A stretch of 64,000 nucleotides of DNA from Leifsonia sp. ALI-44-B (GCF_001984125.1 NZ_MTQL01000007.1:1240001-1304000), one strand, 5' to 3'; positions 38,705 to 48,065 are shown, counted from the stretch's first letter. Translations and numbers: made by a program. The notes: generated from the letters alone by a model not told the origin.

Positions 38705-39229
38705 ATGACGGAACAGGCAGTGCGCACCGAGTACACGGTGCGACGGGCGCGCACGAGCGATGTGCCGAAGATCCAGGCGCTCATCGAGCCCCTCGTGCAG
38801 GAGCGCATCCTGCTCGGCAAGGAGCGCGTCGTCTTCTACGAGGCCGTGCAAGAGTTCCGCGTGGCCGAGACGCCCGACGGCGAGCTGATCGGATGCGGCG
38901 CGCTGCATGTCATGTGGGAGGACCTCGGCGAGGTGCGCACGTTGGCCGTCTCGCAGAAGCACCTGCGCGCGGGCGTGGGCGGAGCCATCCTGGCCCGGCT
39001 CGAGGAGGACGCGCTCGAGCTCGGCGTGACCCGCCTGTTCTGCCTCACCTTCGAGGTGCCGTTCTTCGAGCGGCACGGCTTCCTGCCCATCGGCGAGACA
39101 GTCGTCGACCCTGAGGTCTACTACGAACTCATTCGCTCTCGGGATGAGGGTGTGGCCGAGTTCCTCGACCTGGCCCGGGTGAAGCCCAACACGCTCGGCA
39201 ACACGCGGATGATGAAGACCATCGTCTGA
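38705..39229 (+). CDS. amino-acid N-acetyltransferase (Rv2747 ArgA type)
   Basis: A 174-residue GNAT enzyme of the short actinobacterial ArgA class (M. tuberculosis Rv2747), which acetylates glutamate at the start of arginine synthesis. Recognisable parts are YTVRRARTSDVPKIQALIEPLV, GCGALHVMWEDLGEVRTLAVSQKHLRAGVGGAIL with the acetyl-CoA loop, and LTFEVPFFERHGFLPIGE. The N-terminal kinase-like domain of classical ArgA is absent, as in its mycobacterial relative. GGAGG precedes the ATG. The gene stands alone, away from other arg genes. Confidence 0.88.
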   Translation: MTEQAVRTEYTVRRARTSDVPKIQALIEPLVQERILLGKERVVFYEAVQEFRVAETPDGELIGCGALHVMWEDLGEVRTLAVSQKHLRAGVGGAILARLEEDALELGVTRLFCLTFEVPFFERHGFLPIGETVVDPEVYYELIRSRDEGVAEFLDLARVKPNTLGNTRMMKTIV

Positions 39230-39544
39230 GGTTCGCGGACGCTGACGGCATCCGATCTCGGCTTTCGCTGTTGCGATGCGGGGACTCATCCGTCTGCCGA
39301 TTTCGGGCGGAGCATCCGCTCTCTGCTCTTTAGTGGCACCTCTAGCGCGTGTCGCTGCTCATCTGTTGCAGCCCCGTTGGAGTGTCACCCGTTGGGGTTA
39401 CTTTTTTACCAACTGTTCATCTGTCAGACGCAGAGCGGTTATGGCGGCTTCCTAGCCTGACTAGGTCGCCGCCCGAGTTGGGTGCGCGATGGCGCGCACC
39501 CTCGACTCGCGTGCTCACCCGTCGCATCATCCCCAGGGAGACCC
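39230..39544. other. upstream region of nuclease/nucleotidase gene
   Basis: 315 bases with no gene. It holds a candidate two-unit Pho-box-like element (39404-39421), an inverted repeat CCTAG-CCTGA-CTAGG at 39451-39465, and a ribosome binding site AGGGAG before 39545. Confidence 0.5.
39404..39421 (+). promoter_or_regulatory. candidate PhoP-type box
   Basis: TTTTACC-aact-GTTCATC: two 7-bp units 11 bases apart, each close to the GTTYACC unit of actinobacterial PhoP sites. A weaker GTGTCAC lies 22 bases before. Phosphate control would fit an exported nuclease/nucleotidase. Confidence 0.3.
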
Positions 39545-42500
39545 ATGTCCGAGCCCCAACGCCGAGGAAGACTCCTCGCGTTCGCGACCCTCATCGGCCT
39601 CGCCGCCGCACCACTGTCGGTGCTTCCGGCGCAGGCCGCCCCAGACGGAACGGGGGTGGTGATCAACGAGGCCTACCTCAGTGGTGGCAGCCGCGGCGCC
39701 GCGTTCACCAACAAGTTCGTCGAGCTCTACAACCCGACCGACGCGCCCATCGACATCAGCGGCTGGTCGCTGCAGTACCGCAAGGCCACCGGCACCGAGG
39801 CCGACAGCTTCGGCGGCGTGACGCCCCTCACAGGCTCGATCGCTCCGAAGGGCTACTACCTCGTCTCGGGCAACAGCAACAGCACGACGGCCCCTGTCGG
39901 CGCAGCGCTCCCCACTCCGGATGTCGTGGGCACCATCGCCCCGAGCGGCACGACGGGCACCCTCGCCCTCGTCAAGAGCACCACCCCGGCCACCGCCCCC
40001 GCTGGCGACACCTCGGCCAACCCGCTGTTCGCCGACGTTCTCGGCTACGGCGCCTCGCAGACGTTCGAGAAGGCCGTCGCCACGGCCCCCGCCAGCAACA
40101 CCGACGTCAAGTCGCTGGGCCGCACGGGCTTCGCCGACAGCGACGACAACGCCGCCGACTTCACCCTCTCGGCCACCATCACGCCGACGAACGCCGCCGG
40201 CGAGACCGCTGCACCGACGCCGACCGACCCGGCACCCACTCCCACGCCGACGGTCGCACCCACCGGCACGCCTACGCCGACCCCCACCGAGACCCCGGCT
40301 CCCGGCACGCCCGCCGAACTCACGGCCATCAAGGACATCCAGGGCACCACCGACGCCAGCCCCCTCGTGGGCAAGCGCGTCGCGGCGCGCGGTGTCGTCA
40401 CGGCCGCCTACTCCGACGGCGGCTTCAGCGGCTACTACATCCAGACGCCCGCAACAGGCGGCAAGCTCGACCTGACGAAGCACCTCGCCTCAGAGGGCCT
40501 TTTCGTCTACTCGCCGTCGACCGTCGCCTCCGTCACCATCGGTGACTACGTCGAGGTCACGGGCGCCGTCTCCGAGTACTTCGGCCTGACGCAGGTCACG
40601 GTTGCCGCGGCATCCGACCTGAAGCAGCTCGACAAGGCCGGTGTCGTTGCCCCGACGCCCGCCGAGGTCGCCTACCCCGCCACCGATGCCCAGCGCGAGG
40701 TGCTCGAGGGCATGATCATCAAACCGCAGGGTGCCTACACGGTCACCGACAACTACACCGCCAACCAGTACGCCGAGATCGGCCTCATGGTCGGCACGAC
40801 GCCCGCGATCAACCCGACGGTGCTCGGCAAGCCGGGTTCCGCCGCCTACGACGCCGAGGTGGCCCGCACCAAGGCCGGCCTCGTCAAGCTCGACGACGCG
40901 TCCACGATCAACTTCCTGCCGCGCGACGATCAGCCGCAGATCGGCGAGAGCATCCCGCTGCCCTACCTGTCGACCACCAACCCGGTGCGCGTCGGTGCGG
41001 CCGTGACGTTCACGAAGCCCGTCATCCTCGACTACCGCAACAGCTCGTGGAAGTTCCAGCCCACATCGCAGCTGACCGACGCCAACGCGGCGACCGTCCA
41101 GCCCGTCACGCTCGCCAACACGCGCGAGGCCGCTCCCCGCAACGTCGGTGGCAACGTGCGCCTCGGCACGTTCAACGTGCTGAACTACTTCTCGACCACG
41201 GGTGACGAGGTCGCCGGCTGCACCTTCTACAAGGACCGCGCCGACAAGCCCGTCACCGTCAACGGTGGCTGCAACGTGCGCGGCGCCGCCAACGACGCCA
41301 ACCTCGAGCGTCAGCAGGCCAAGATCGTCGCGGCCATCAACGGCCTCGGCGCCGACGTGATCTCGCTCGAAGAGATCGAGAACTCCGCGGCAGCAGCCGG
41401 CAAGCCCCGTGACGAGGCGCTCGGCGTTCTCGTGGCGGCGCTCAACAAGGCAGCCGGCTCGGATGTCTGGGCGTTCGTCCCGTCGCCCGCCAAGCTCCCC
41501 GCCAAGGAAGACGTCATCCGCACGGCCTTCATCTACAAGAAGGCCGTCATCGAGACGGTCGGCGAATCGACCATCCTGACCGATTCGGCCAACTTCTCAA
41601 ACGCTCGCCAGCCCAACGCCCAGGCCTTCAAGCCCGTCGGCGACCCGGCATCCAGCACCTTCGTCGTCATCGCCAACCACTTCAAGTCGAAGAGCACGTC
41701 CGACGCCGCCACGGGTGACAACGCCAACACGGGTCAGGGCGCCTTCACGGGTGACCGCACCCGACAGGCCACCGACCTCGTCGCCTTCGCCGAGAAGATG
41801 AAGACGCAGGCCGGCACCAAGAAGGTCTTCCTCGTCGGCGACTTCAACGCGTACGCGGCCGAAGACCCGATCGACGTCATCAAGAAGGCCGGCTACATCA
41901 GCCAGGAAGCCAAGACGGGCGAATACACCTACGCCTTCGGCGGTGCCGTCGGCTCGCTCGACCACGTGTTCGCCTCGCCCGAGGCCGACCAGACCGTGAC
42001 GGGTGCGGATGTCTGGAACATCAACTCCGTCGAGTCGGTCGCCCTCGAGTACTCGCGCTTCAACTACAACGCGAAGAACCTGTACGACGCCTCGCCGTTC
42101 CGCTCGAGCGACCACGACCCGGTCGTCGTCGGCATCAACACGGGAACGTCGACCACCACGAGCATCAACCTGCTGAACATCAACGACTTCCACGGACGCA
42201 TCGACGAGAACACCGTCAAGTTCGCCGGAACCGTCGAGGGTGCCAAGTTCGGTTTCGGCGACAGCCGCTCGCTGTTCCTCTCGGCCGGTGACAACATCGG
42301 TGCCTCGCTGTTCGCCTCGGCGGTCGACAAAGACCAGCCCACCATCGATGTGCTGAACGCTCTGGGCCTCGCAGCCTCGGCCGTCGGCAACCACGAGTTC
42401 GACGGCGGCTTCGCCGACCTGACCGATCGCGTGATCGACGGTGGCAAGAACGCCGCCTGGCCCTACCTCGGCGCCAACGTCTACAAGAAGGGCACCACCA

Positions 42501-44584
42501 CCCCGGCGCTCGACGAGTACACGGTCATCGACGTAGACGGCGTGAAGGTCGGTGTCGTCGGTGTCGTCACCGAAGAGACCGCAACGCTCGTCTCGCCCGG
42601 TGGCATCGCCGACCTCACGTTCGGTGACCCCGTCGAGGCCGTCAACCGCGTGGCTGCCCAGCTGAGCGACGGCAACGCCGCCAACGGCGAAGCGGATGTC
42701 ATCGTCGCCGAGTACCACGAGGGTGCCGGCGCCGGCACGCCCGAGAAGGCCACGCTCGAGCAGGAGGTCGCCGCCGGCGGCGCCTTCGCCGACATCGTCA
42801 CGAAGACGAGCCCCGAGGTCGACGCCATCTTCACGGGCCACACGCACAAGCAGTACGTGTGGGACGCGGCTGTCCCCGGCAAGCCCGGCAAGACCCGCGC
42901 CATCGTTCAGACCGGCAACTACGGCGAGAACATCGGCCAGATCACGCTCGACGTCGTCAAGGCGACCGGTGAGGTGACCGCGCACACGGCGAAGAACATC
43001 GCCCGCGTGACCACCTCCGACGCCGCCCTCGTCGCCGCCTACCCGCGCGTGGCCGAGGTCAAGAAGATCGTCGACGCGGCCCTCGCGGCCGCCAAGGAGA
43101 TCGGCGAACAGCCCATCGGTTCGATCACGGCCGACATCACCCGCGCCTTCGCGGGTGGCAAGACCGACGACCGCGCCTCGGAGTCCGCCCTCGGCAACTT
43201 CGTCGCCGACTCGCTCGTGTCGTCGCTGTCCTCCGCCGAACGCGGCGGCGCCGAGATCGGCATCGTCAACCCGGGTGGCCTGCGTGCTGACCTGATCTAC
43301 GGCACCGACGGCGTCATCACCTATGCCGAGGCCAACGCGGTGCTGCCGTTCGTGAACAACCTCTGGACCACGTCGCTCACGGGCGCGCAGTTCAAGACCG
43401 TGCTCGAGCAGCAGTGGCAGACGAACGCCGACGGCACCGTGCCGAGCCGGCCGTTCCTCAACCTCGGGCTGTCGAAGAACGTGACCTACACCTACGACGC
43501 CTCGCGCGCCGCCGGTGACCGGGTCACGAGCATCTCGGTGAACGGCGCGGCCATCGACCCCGCCAAGAGCTACCGGATCGGCTCCTTCAGCTTCCTGCTG
43601 CAGGGTGGCGACAACTTCCGCGAGTTCGGCAACGGCACCAACACGCGCGACTCGGGTCTCGTCGACCGCGACGCGTGGATCAGCTACCTGAGCGCCAACA
43701 AGGGTGCGTCCCCGTCGTTCGACCGCCGCGCGGTCGCCGTCACGGGTGTTCCCACCGCGGCCGTCGAGCCGGGCTCCACCGTGACCTTCGAGGTCTCGAA
43801 GCTCGACCTGACGTCGCTCGGCGCCCCGGTCAACACCCAGCTGGCCGTCTCGGTCGGCGACACCGCCGTGGCGACCGTCCCGGTCACCGCCGGTGCGGCA
43901 ACCGTCACCTTCACGGTGCCGGCTAACGCCTCGGGTGCCCAGACGATCACGCTGACCGCCGCCGAGAGCAAGACCGTCGTGCGGGTGCCCCTCCAGGTCA
44001 CCGGGGCCACGGTTCCCGGCGAGCCGACCACGCCGCCGGTTCCCGCCGGTGTCGACGCGCTGATCGACGCGCTCAAGGACCTCATCACCACGGTGAAGGA
44101 GTTCCTGGCCGGCAAGACGATCGTCATCAACGTCGGCAGCGACTGGATCGGCAAGTGGGTCTCGGTCTGGCTGTACTCCGAGCCCGTCCTGATCAGCGAC
44201 GGCTGGACGCAGGTCGACGCCGACGGCAACGTCACGGTGACGGTTCCCGCGGGCACCGAACCCGGTGCGCACCGCATCGCCGTGCAGGACGCATCCGGCG
44301 CGGTCATCGGCTGGACCGATGTGACGGTACTCGCCCCGACCCCCGGCACCGACCCCGGTGTCGACCCGGGCCAGAACCCCGGAACGGGTGCCGGTAACGG
44401 CACCGGAGCCGGCACGGGTACGGGCGCGGGCACGGGTGGAACGGGTGCGGGTAACGGCACCGGTTCGCTCAGCAACACGGGTGGCGAGCTGACCCAGGGC
44501 CTGCTGGCCGGTCTGCTTCTGCTGCTCGCCGGCGGTGGCGTCTTCGCCGCCGCTCGCCTGCGCCGCATGCGCCAGAACGGCTGA
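39545..44584 (+). CDS. surface ExeM/NucH nuclease fused to 5'-nucleotidase
   Basis: A 1679-residue exported enzyme. Order: signal peptide (cleavage near AQAA-32), lamin-tail domain (VVINEAYLSGG...NKFVELYNP, about 35-160), Thr/Pro linker, OB-fold nuclease domain (about 255-390), an endonuclease/exonuclease/phosphatase domain (about 535-860: GTFNVLNYFS, ISLEEIEN, GDFNAYA, SSDHDPVVVG), then a 5'-nucleotidase (INDFHGR, GDNIGAS, GNHEFDGG, GHTHKQYVW and the C-terminal NPGGLRADL). Ig-like and Gly-rich parts lead to LSNTGG (about 1640), a membrane segment and RLRRMR, a sorting-like tail. It should cut extracellular DNA and dephosphorylate the products. Start 39545 has AGGGAG upstream. Confidence 0.93.
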   Translation: MSEPQRRGRLLAFATLIGLAAAPLSVLPAQAAPDGTGVVINEAYLSGGSRGAAFTNKFVELYNPTDAPIDISGWSLQYRKATGTEADSFGGVTPLTGSIAPKGYYLVSGNSNSTTAPVGAALPTPDVVGTIAPSGTTGTLALVKSTTPATAPAGDTSANPLFADVLGYGASQTFEKAVATAPASNTDVKSLGRTGFADSDDNAADFTLSATITPTNAAGETAAPTPTDPAPTPTPTVAPTGTPTPTPTETPAPGTPAELTAIKDIQGTTDASPLVGKRVAARGVVTAAYSDGGFSGYYIQTPATGGKLDLTKHLASEGLFVYSPSTVASVTIGDYVEVTGAVSEYFGLTQVTVAAASDLKQLDKAGVVAPTPAEVAYPATDAQREVLEGMIIKPQGAYTVTDNYTANQYAEIGLMVGTTPAINPTVLGKPGSAAYDAEVARTKAGLVKLDDASTINFLPRDDQPQIGESIPLPYLSTTNPVRVGAAVTFTKPVILDYRNSSWKFQPTSQLTDANAATVQPVTLANTREAAPRNVGGNVRLGTFNVLNYFSTTGDEVAGCTFYKDRADKPVTVNGGCNVRGAANDANLERQQAKIVAAINGLGADVISLEEIENSAAAAGKPRDEALGVLVAALNKAAGSDVWAFVPSPAKLPAKEDVIRTAFIYKKAVIETVGESTILTDSANFSNARQPNAQAFKPVGDPASSTFVVIANHFKSKSTSDAATGDNANTGQGAFTGDRTRQATDLVAFAEKMKTQAGTKKVFLVGDFNAYAAEDPIDVIKKAGYISQEAKTGEYTYAFGGAVGSLDHVFASPEADQTVTGADVWNINSVESVALEYSRFNYNAKNLYDASPFRSSDHDPVVVGINTGTSTTTSINLLNINDFHGRIDENTVKFAGTVEGAKFGFGDSRSLFLSAGDNIGASLFASAVDKDQPTIDVLNALGLAASAVGNHEFDGGFADLTDRVIDGGKNAAWPYLGANVYKKGTTTPALDEYTVIDVDGVKVGVVGVVTEETATLVSPGGIADLTFGDPVEAVNRVAAQLSDGNAANGEADVIVAEYHEGAGAGTPEKATLEQEVAAGGAFADIVTKTSPEVDAIFTGHTHKQYVWDAAVPGKPGKTRAIVQTGNYGENIGQITLDVVKATGEVTAHTAKNIARVTTSDAALVAAYPRVAEVKKIVDAALAAAKEIGEQPIGSITADITRAFAGGKTDDRASESALGNFVADSLVSSLSSAERGGAEIGIVNPGGLRADLIYGTDGVITYAEANAVLPFVNNLWTTSLTGAQFKTVLEQQWQTNADGTVPSRPFLNLGLSKNVTYTYDASRAAGDRVTSISVNGAAIDPAKSYRIGSFSFLLQGGDNFREFGNGTNTRDSGLVDRDAWISYLSANKGASPSFDRRAVAVTGVPTAAVEPGSTVTFEVSKLDLTSLGAPVNTQLAVSVGDTAVATVPVTAGAATVTFTVPANASGAQTITLTAAESKTVVRVPLQVTGATVPGEPTTPPVPAGVDALIDALKDLITTVKEFLAGKTIVINVGSDWIGKWVSVWLYSEPVLISDGWTQVDADGNVTVTVPAGTEPGAHRIAVQDASGAVIGWTDVTVLAPTPGTDPGVDPGQNPGTGAGNGTGAGTGTGAGTGGTGAGNGTGSLSNTGGELTQGLLAGLLLLLAGGGVFAAARLRRMRQNG

Positions 44585-44648
44585 GGCGACGTCATAGGCT
44601 CCGGCGGGGTTTCCCACCGGCATAGCTGAACATATAACTGAACACACG

Positions 44649-44683
44649 CATCGGAGGGCCGTCGATCTGGCGACCCTCCGATG
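44649..44683 (+). terminator. hairpin terminator after nuclease gene
   Basis: CATCGGAGGG pairs exactly with CCCTCCGATG; outer ACACG/CGTGT lengthens the stem. Confidence 0.75.
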
Positions 44684-44713
44684 TCGTGTTCGGGGGCAGC
44701 CTGACCGCGTCGT

Positions 44714-44726
44714 TACGATTCACGTA
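44714..44726 (+). promoter_or_regulatory. -10 element of leaderless gene
   Basis: TACGAT at 44714-44719, six bases, then the ATG at 44726. Confidence 0.5.
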
Positions 44727-45418
44727 TGACTTCCTCCGAGCGCCCCGGCGGGGCCACGAACGACCGGCTGCCGGCATCCGTCTACCGTCGGCGCCGTCTG
44801 TTCGTCCTGCTCGGAGTCCTGGCGATCATCGGCATCATCGCGCTCGTGATCTGGAAGCCCGGCTCGAGTTCGGGGCGTTCCACCGACGTCACGGCCGCGA
44901 CATCCACGCCCGTTCCGAGCGCGGCCGCGACAGGCCCTGCTGGTTCAGACGGAGCTGCCGAGGATACGACGACCCCGACGCCCACCCCCGCCGAGACGGG
45001 CGTGAACGAGGACGGCACGTGCAAGCCATCCGGCGTGAAGGTCGAAGCGCTCACGGATGCCTCGACCTACGCCGCCGGCGTCAACCCGCAGCTCTCGCTG
45101 TCGGTCACGAACACGGGCACGCAGCCGTGTCGCCTGAACGTGGGCACGTCGCAGCAGGTCTTCACGATCACCAGCGGCAGCGATCAGTATTGGACGTCGA
45201 CGGACTGCCAGAAGGATCCCGCCGACGCCGAGGTCGACCTCGAGCCCGGCAAGACGGTCACGTCGAGTACCCCCATCACGTGGGACCGCACGCGCTCATC
45301 GGCCGACTCGTGCGACGGCGAACGCGATCAGGCGCCCGCCGGGGGAGCGTCCTACCACCTGAAGACCTCGGTGGCTGGCGTCGAGAGTGCGACGTCGAAG
45401 CAGTTCATCCTGAACTAG
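44726..45418 (+). CDS. membrane-anchored uncharacterised protein
   Basis: A 230-residue protein of unknown function: a basic N-terminus, one membrane helix (RRRRLFVLLGVLAIIGIIALVIW), a Ser/Thr/Pro-rich stalk, and an external domain (CKPSGVKVEALTDASTYAAGVNPQLSLSVTNTGTQPCRLNVGTSQQVFTITSGSDQYWTSTDC) with four Cys that could form two disulfides. The external part resembles DUF4232-like immunoglobulin folds, but I cannot assign it. Leaderless start supported by TACGAT. Confidence 0.8.
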   Translation: MTSSERPGGATNDRLPASVYRRRRLFVLLGVLAIIGIIALVIWKPGSSSGRSTDVTAATSTPVPSAAATGPAGSDGAAEDTTTPTPTPAETGVNEDGTCKPSGVKVEALTDASTYAAGVNPQLSLSVTNTGTQPCRLNVGTSQQVFTITSGSDQYWTSTDCQKDPADAEVDLEPGKTVTSSTPITWDRTRSSADSCDGERDQAPAGGASYHLKTSVAGVESATSKQFILN

Positions 45419-45459
45419 CTGGGCGCGCTGCGGCGACTCGCGGCGCCCGCACCCGCGCG

Positions 45460-45807
45460 TTAGAACTCGTCGGAGTACTGAACCGGAAGCGCTTCTTCGG
45501 GCTTCACCGGAACGGCTGTGGTCGACCAGTTGCTGATGCGGCCACGGATGTCGCTCAGGGCCGTTTCGACGGCTTCGTCGTTCGCCGAATCGTCGTCGAT
45601 GTCGAGTTCAACGGGAATGGCGACGAGCTCGCTGGATGCGTCGAGCGTCATCTTCGCCTCGACGCGCTTGCCGGTCTCGGTGTATGCCGGCACGGTCACC
45701 GCTTCCGAGTGTGCCGCGCGACCGATCGACGTGACGAGGTCGAGCAGGGCATCGGAGATGGCGTCCGTGGTGACAAAGGTCTTGGACGCATAGGTGATTT
45801 CTTGCAT
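45460..45807 (-). CDS. uncharacterised 115-residue protein
   Basis: An unknown soluble protein (MQEITYASKTFVTTDAISDALLDLVTSIGRAAHSEAVTVP..., with a strand-rich centre VTVPAYTETGKRVEAKMTLDASSELVAIPVELDID and an acidic C-terminus). No motif identifies it. The ATG at 45807 is preceded by CAGAAT at the leaderless position; AGGG abuts the ATG and is too close to be a ribosome binding site. It diverges from the SseB-like gene. Confidence 0.75.
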   Translation of the reverse strand: MQEITYASKTFVTTDAISDALLDLVTSIGRAAHSEAVTVPAYTETGKRVEAKMTLDASSELVAIPVELDIDDDSANDEAVETALSDIRGRISNWSTTAVPVKPEEALPVQYSDEF

Positions 45808-45813
45808 CCCTGA

Positions 45814-45819
45814 ATTCTG
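45814..45819 (-). promoter_or_regulatory. -10 element of leaderless gene
   Basis: CAGAAT (4 of 6 against TATAAT) on the minus strand, six bases before the ATG at 45807. The same hexamer serves the divergent gene at 45985. Confidence 0.4.
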
Positions 45820-45972
45820 TCCGGCCGCGCGTTTTTCGCATAGGCGTTGCCGATTTATGCCGCGCGCGGTATGCGTTATCGGGTTGTTCGTTGGCGAAGC
45901 AGCGAGGGAGCGTCGATCCGTCCGCCGATTCAGCCCTCAGCGAGGTCGGATGTCGCGACGCCCGCTCTTTGG

Positions 45973-45985
45973 CAGAATGCTGTCA
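45973..45985 (+). promoter_or_regulatory. -10 element of leaderless gene
   Basis: CAGAAT at 45973-45978, six bases, then the ATG at 45985. Confidence 0.4.
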
Positions 45986-46416
45986 TGGCCAAGAAACCTT
46001 CCGTGTCGTTCCGTTCCGATCTGCTCGCCGAGGCGCTCGAAAAGCAGGACATGGCTCAGGTCGCTCTGGCGCTGCGCAACGACCGCTTGGTGGTCCCGCT
46101 GTCGAAGCCGGCGCCCCGCGACAAGCCCACCGCTCCCGGTGAGGTGTGGATGTACCGCCGCCCCGAGGATGGTCGTCTCGCGTTGCTCGTCTTCTCCGAC
46201 GCCAAGAACAAGCCGGAGGCGTTGCCTCCGTTCGTCGCGGCGCAGGACGGCGCGTGGCTGCACGAGTTCCTGCGGGTGCACGGCGACGAGATCGAGACGG
46301 TGTTCTTCGATATCGCGGGTCCGCACCCGATGCAGGCGCACCCAGCCGAGTTGCTGCGCGTCCTCGACCTCGATGGCGGTTCCCCGCCGCTCGACCCGGG
46401 AGTCGTCGCGCCGTAA
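45985..46416 (+). CDS. SseB-like N-terminal domain protein
   Basis: A 143-residue protein that looks like the SseB N-terminal domain: LAEALEKQDMAQVALALRNDRLVVPLS, then GEVWMYRRPEDGRLALLVFSDAKNKPEALPPFVAAQDGAWLHEFL, and VFFDIAGPHPMQAHPAELLRVLDL. In Gram-positive bacteria these small proteins are of unknown role. The ATG at 45985 was preferred to an in-frame upstream start because the -10 hexamer is placed for a leaderless transcript. Convergent with radA; a short hairpin (46446-46475) lies between. Confidence 0.72.
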   Translation: MAKKPSVSFRSDLLAEALEKQDMAQVALALRNDRLVVPLSKPAPRDKPTAPGEVWMYRRPEDGRLALLVFSDAKNKPEALPPFVAAQDGAWLHEFLRVHGDEIETVFFDIAGPHPMQAHPAELLRVLDLDGGSPPLDPGVVAP

Positions 46417-46445
46417 AGAACCGCCCACATCGACCGCGGCGCGCA

Positions 46446-46475
46446 GCCGGCAGCCCGCTGCGAGAGGCCTGCCGG
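46446..46475. terminator. weak hairpin between convergent genes
   Basis: CCGGCAG at 46447-46453 pairs with CTGCCGG at 46469-46475, between the ends of the SseB-like gene and radA. Confidence 0.4.
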
Positions 46476-46488
46476 GCGCTGAGCGCCG

Positions 46489-47844
46489 CTAGAAGGCGGC
46501 GTCGAGTTCTCGCTCCCGCGGCGTGGATGCGGCGCTCTGAGCCAACCTCAGGGCCTCACGCAACGTGGATGCCTCGGCATCGATGATGGTCTTGTAGCCG
46601 AGGCGCTGCGCCTCTGAGCGTCGCTGTCGCGCCCCGTTGACCGGCCGCACCTCGCCCGCCAGGCTGATCTCACCGAACGTGGCGACGTCGTGGGGGATGG
46701 CGAGATCTTTCACAGCCGATGCCACGGCGATGGCGATCGCAAGATCGGCTCCGGGCTCGGCCAGCCGCACGCCGCCGACCGTCGACACATAGACGTCTTT
46801 ATCGGCCAGCTTCACCCCGGCGCGCCGCTCGAGCACGGCGAGCAGCATGGCGAGACGCGAACCATCTACCCCGTTAGTGACGCGACGCGGGTTGGGCGTT
46901 GAACTCGGCGCCACGAGCGCCTGAACTTCAACGGGCAGGGGTCGCTTGCCCTCGAGCGCGATGGCCACGGCCGTGCCCGACACGGCGAGCCCCCGGCTGA
47001 GGAACAGGCTGCTGGGGTCGGGGACCTCTTCGATGCCATCGCCCGTCATCTCGAAGCATCCGACCTCGTCTGTGGGCCCGAAGCGGTTCTTGAGCGCGCG
47101 CACGAAGCGCAGGGATGTCTGCCGATCGCCCTCGAAGTGGCACACCACGTCGACCAGGTGTTCGAGCAGGCGCGGCCCCGCCACGGTGCCGTCTTTGGTG
47201 ACATGCCCGACGATGAGCACGGGCAAGTTGCGCTCCTTGGCGACACGGATGAGGGTGGCCGCCACTTCGCGCACCTGCGCCGGCTGCCCGGCGAGCCCGT
47301 CGCTCATCGACGACGACACCGTCTGCACGGAGTCGACGATCAGCAGGCTCGGCTCGACCGCGTCGACCTGGCCCAGGATCGTGGCCAGATCGGTCTCGGC
47401 GGCCAAAAACAGGTTGGGGGTGAGCGCCCCGGTGCGGCTGGCGCGCAAACGCACCTGGCCCACCGATTCTTCGGCGCTCACGTAGAGCACCCGAGCTCCC
47501 TGGGCCGCACGCGCGGCCACCTCGAGCAGCAGGGTCGACTTGCCGACGCCCGGCTCACCCGACAGCAGAATGGCAGCGCCGGGCACGATGCCGCCGCCCA
47601 GCACCCGGTCGAACTCGCCGATGCCACTCGCCCAGCGCAGAAACTCGGTTTCGGGCAGATCGGTGATGGGGCGCGCGCTGCGGGCATCGCTGACGCGCAC
47701 GGGCGCTAGTCGGGCGAGCTGGCCGATGTCGTTGGTGCTCTCGACCACGGTGCCCCACGCCTGGCATTGACCGCACCGACCGACCCACTTGATCGTCTTC
47801 CAGCCACACTCGGTGCAGGTGAATTGGGAGCTGGGTTTGGTCAT
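46489..47844 (-). CDS. radA: DNA repair protein RadA
   Basis: A 451-residue RadA (Sms), a hexameric helicase that extends recombination intermediates. The N-terminal zinc finger is CTECGWKTIKWVGRCGQC, the ATPase Walker A is GEPGVGKST, the RadA-specific loop is KNRFGPTDEVG, and the C-terminal Lon-like domain contains DGSRLAMLLAVLERRAGVKL and VYVSTVGGVRLAEPGADLAIAIAVASA. The ATG at 47844 has no ribosome binding site but has TAGGCT exactly placed for a leaderless mRNA. Confidence 0.96.
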   Translation of the reverse strand: MTKPSSQFTCTECGWKTIKWVGRCGQCQAWGTVVESTNDIGQLARLAPVRVSDARSARPITDLPETEFLRWASGIGEFDRVLGGGIVPGAAILLSGEPGVGKSTLLLEVAARAAQGARVLYVSAEESVGQVRLRASRTGALTPNLFLAAETDLATILGQVDAVEPSLLIVDSVQTVSSSMSDGLAGQPAQVREVAATLIRVAKERNLPVLIVGHVTKDGTVAGPRLLEHLVDVVCHFEGDRQTSLRFVRALKNRFGPTDEVGCFEMTGDGIEEVPDPSSLFLSRGLAVSGTAVAIALEGKRPLPVEVQALVAPSSTPNPRRVTNGVDGSRLAMLLAVLERRAGVKLADKDVYVSTVGGVRLAEPGADLAIAIAVASAVKDLAIPHDVATFGEISLAGEVRPVNGARQRRSEAQRLGYKTIIDAEASTLREALRLAQSAASTPRERELDAAF

Positions 47845-47850
47845 ACGAGG

Positions 47851-47856
47851 AGCCTA
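47851..47856 (-). promoter_or_regulatory. -10 element of leaderless radA
   Basis: TAGGCT on the minus strand, six bases before the radA ATG. Confidence 0.5.
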
Positions 47857-47939
47857 ACCGGCACCACCGACAACGGGCGGATGCCGCCATCCCCGCCTCG
47901 ATTCGCGCTCGACCGCCTCGGTCAACTACACTCTTTCTC

Positions 47940-48029
47940 GGTGGCGTGTCCGAGCGGCCTAAGGAGCACGCCTCGAAAGCGTGTGAACGTGAAAGCGTTC
48001 CGTGGGTTCAAATCCCACCGCCACCGCCA
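47940..48029 (+). tRNA. tRNA-Ser (anticodon CGA)
   Basis: A 90-base tRNA with the long variable arm of the serine type: acceptor GGTGGCG/CGCCACC, anticodon stem CACGC/GCGTG with loop CTCGAAA (anticodon CGA), T-loop TTCAAAT, discriminator G and encoded CCA. Confidence 0.95.
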
Positions 48030-48031
48030 CG

Positions 48032-48065
48032 AGCCCCTGACTCTTTCGAGAGTCAGGGGCTTTTT
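48032..48065 (+). terminator. strong intrinsic terminator after tRNA-Ser
   Basis: A 13-bp stem (AGCCCCTGACTCT and complement) closed by TTCG and followed by TTTTT. A textbook rho-independent terminator three bases after the CCA. Confidence 0.93.
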
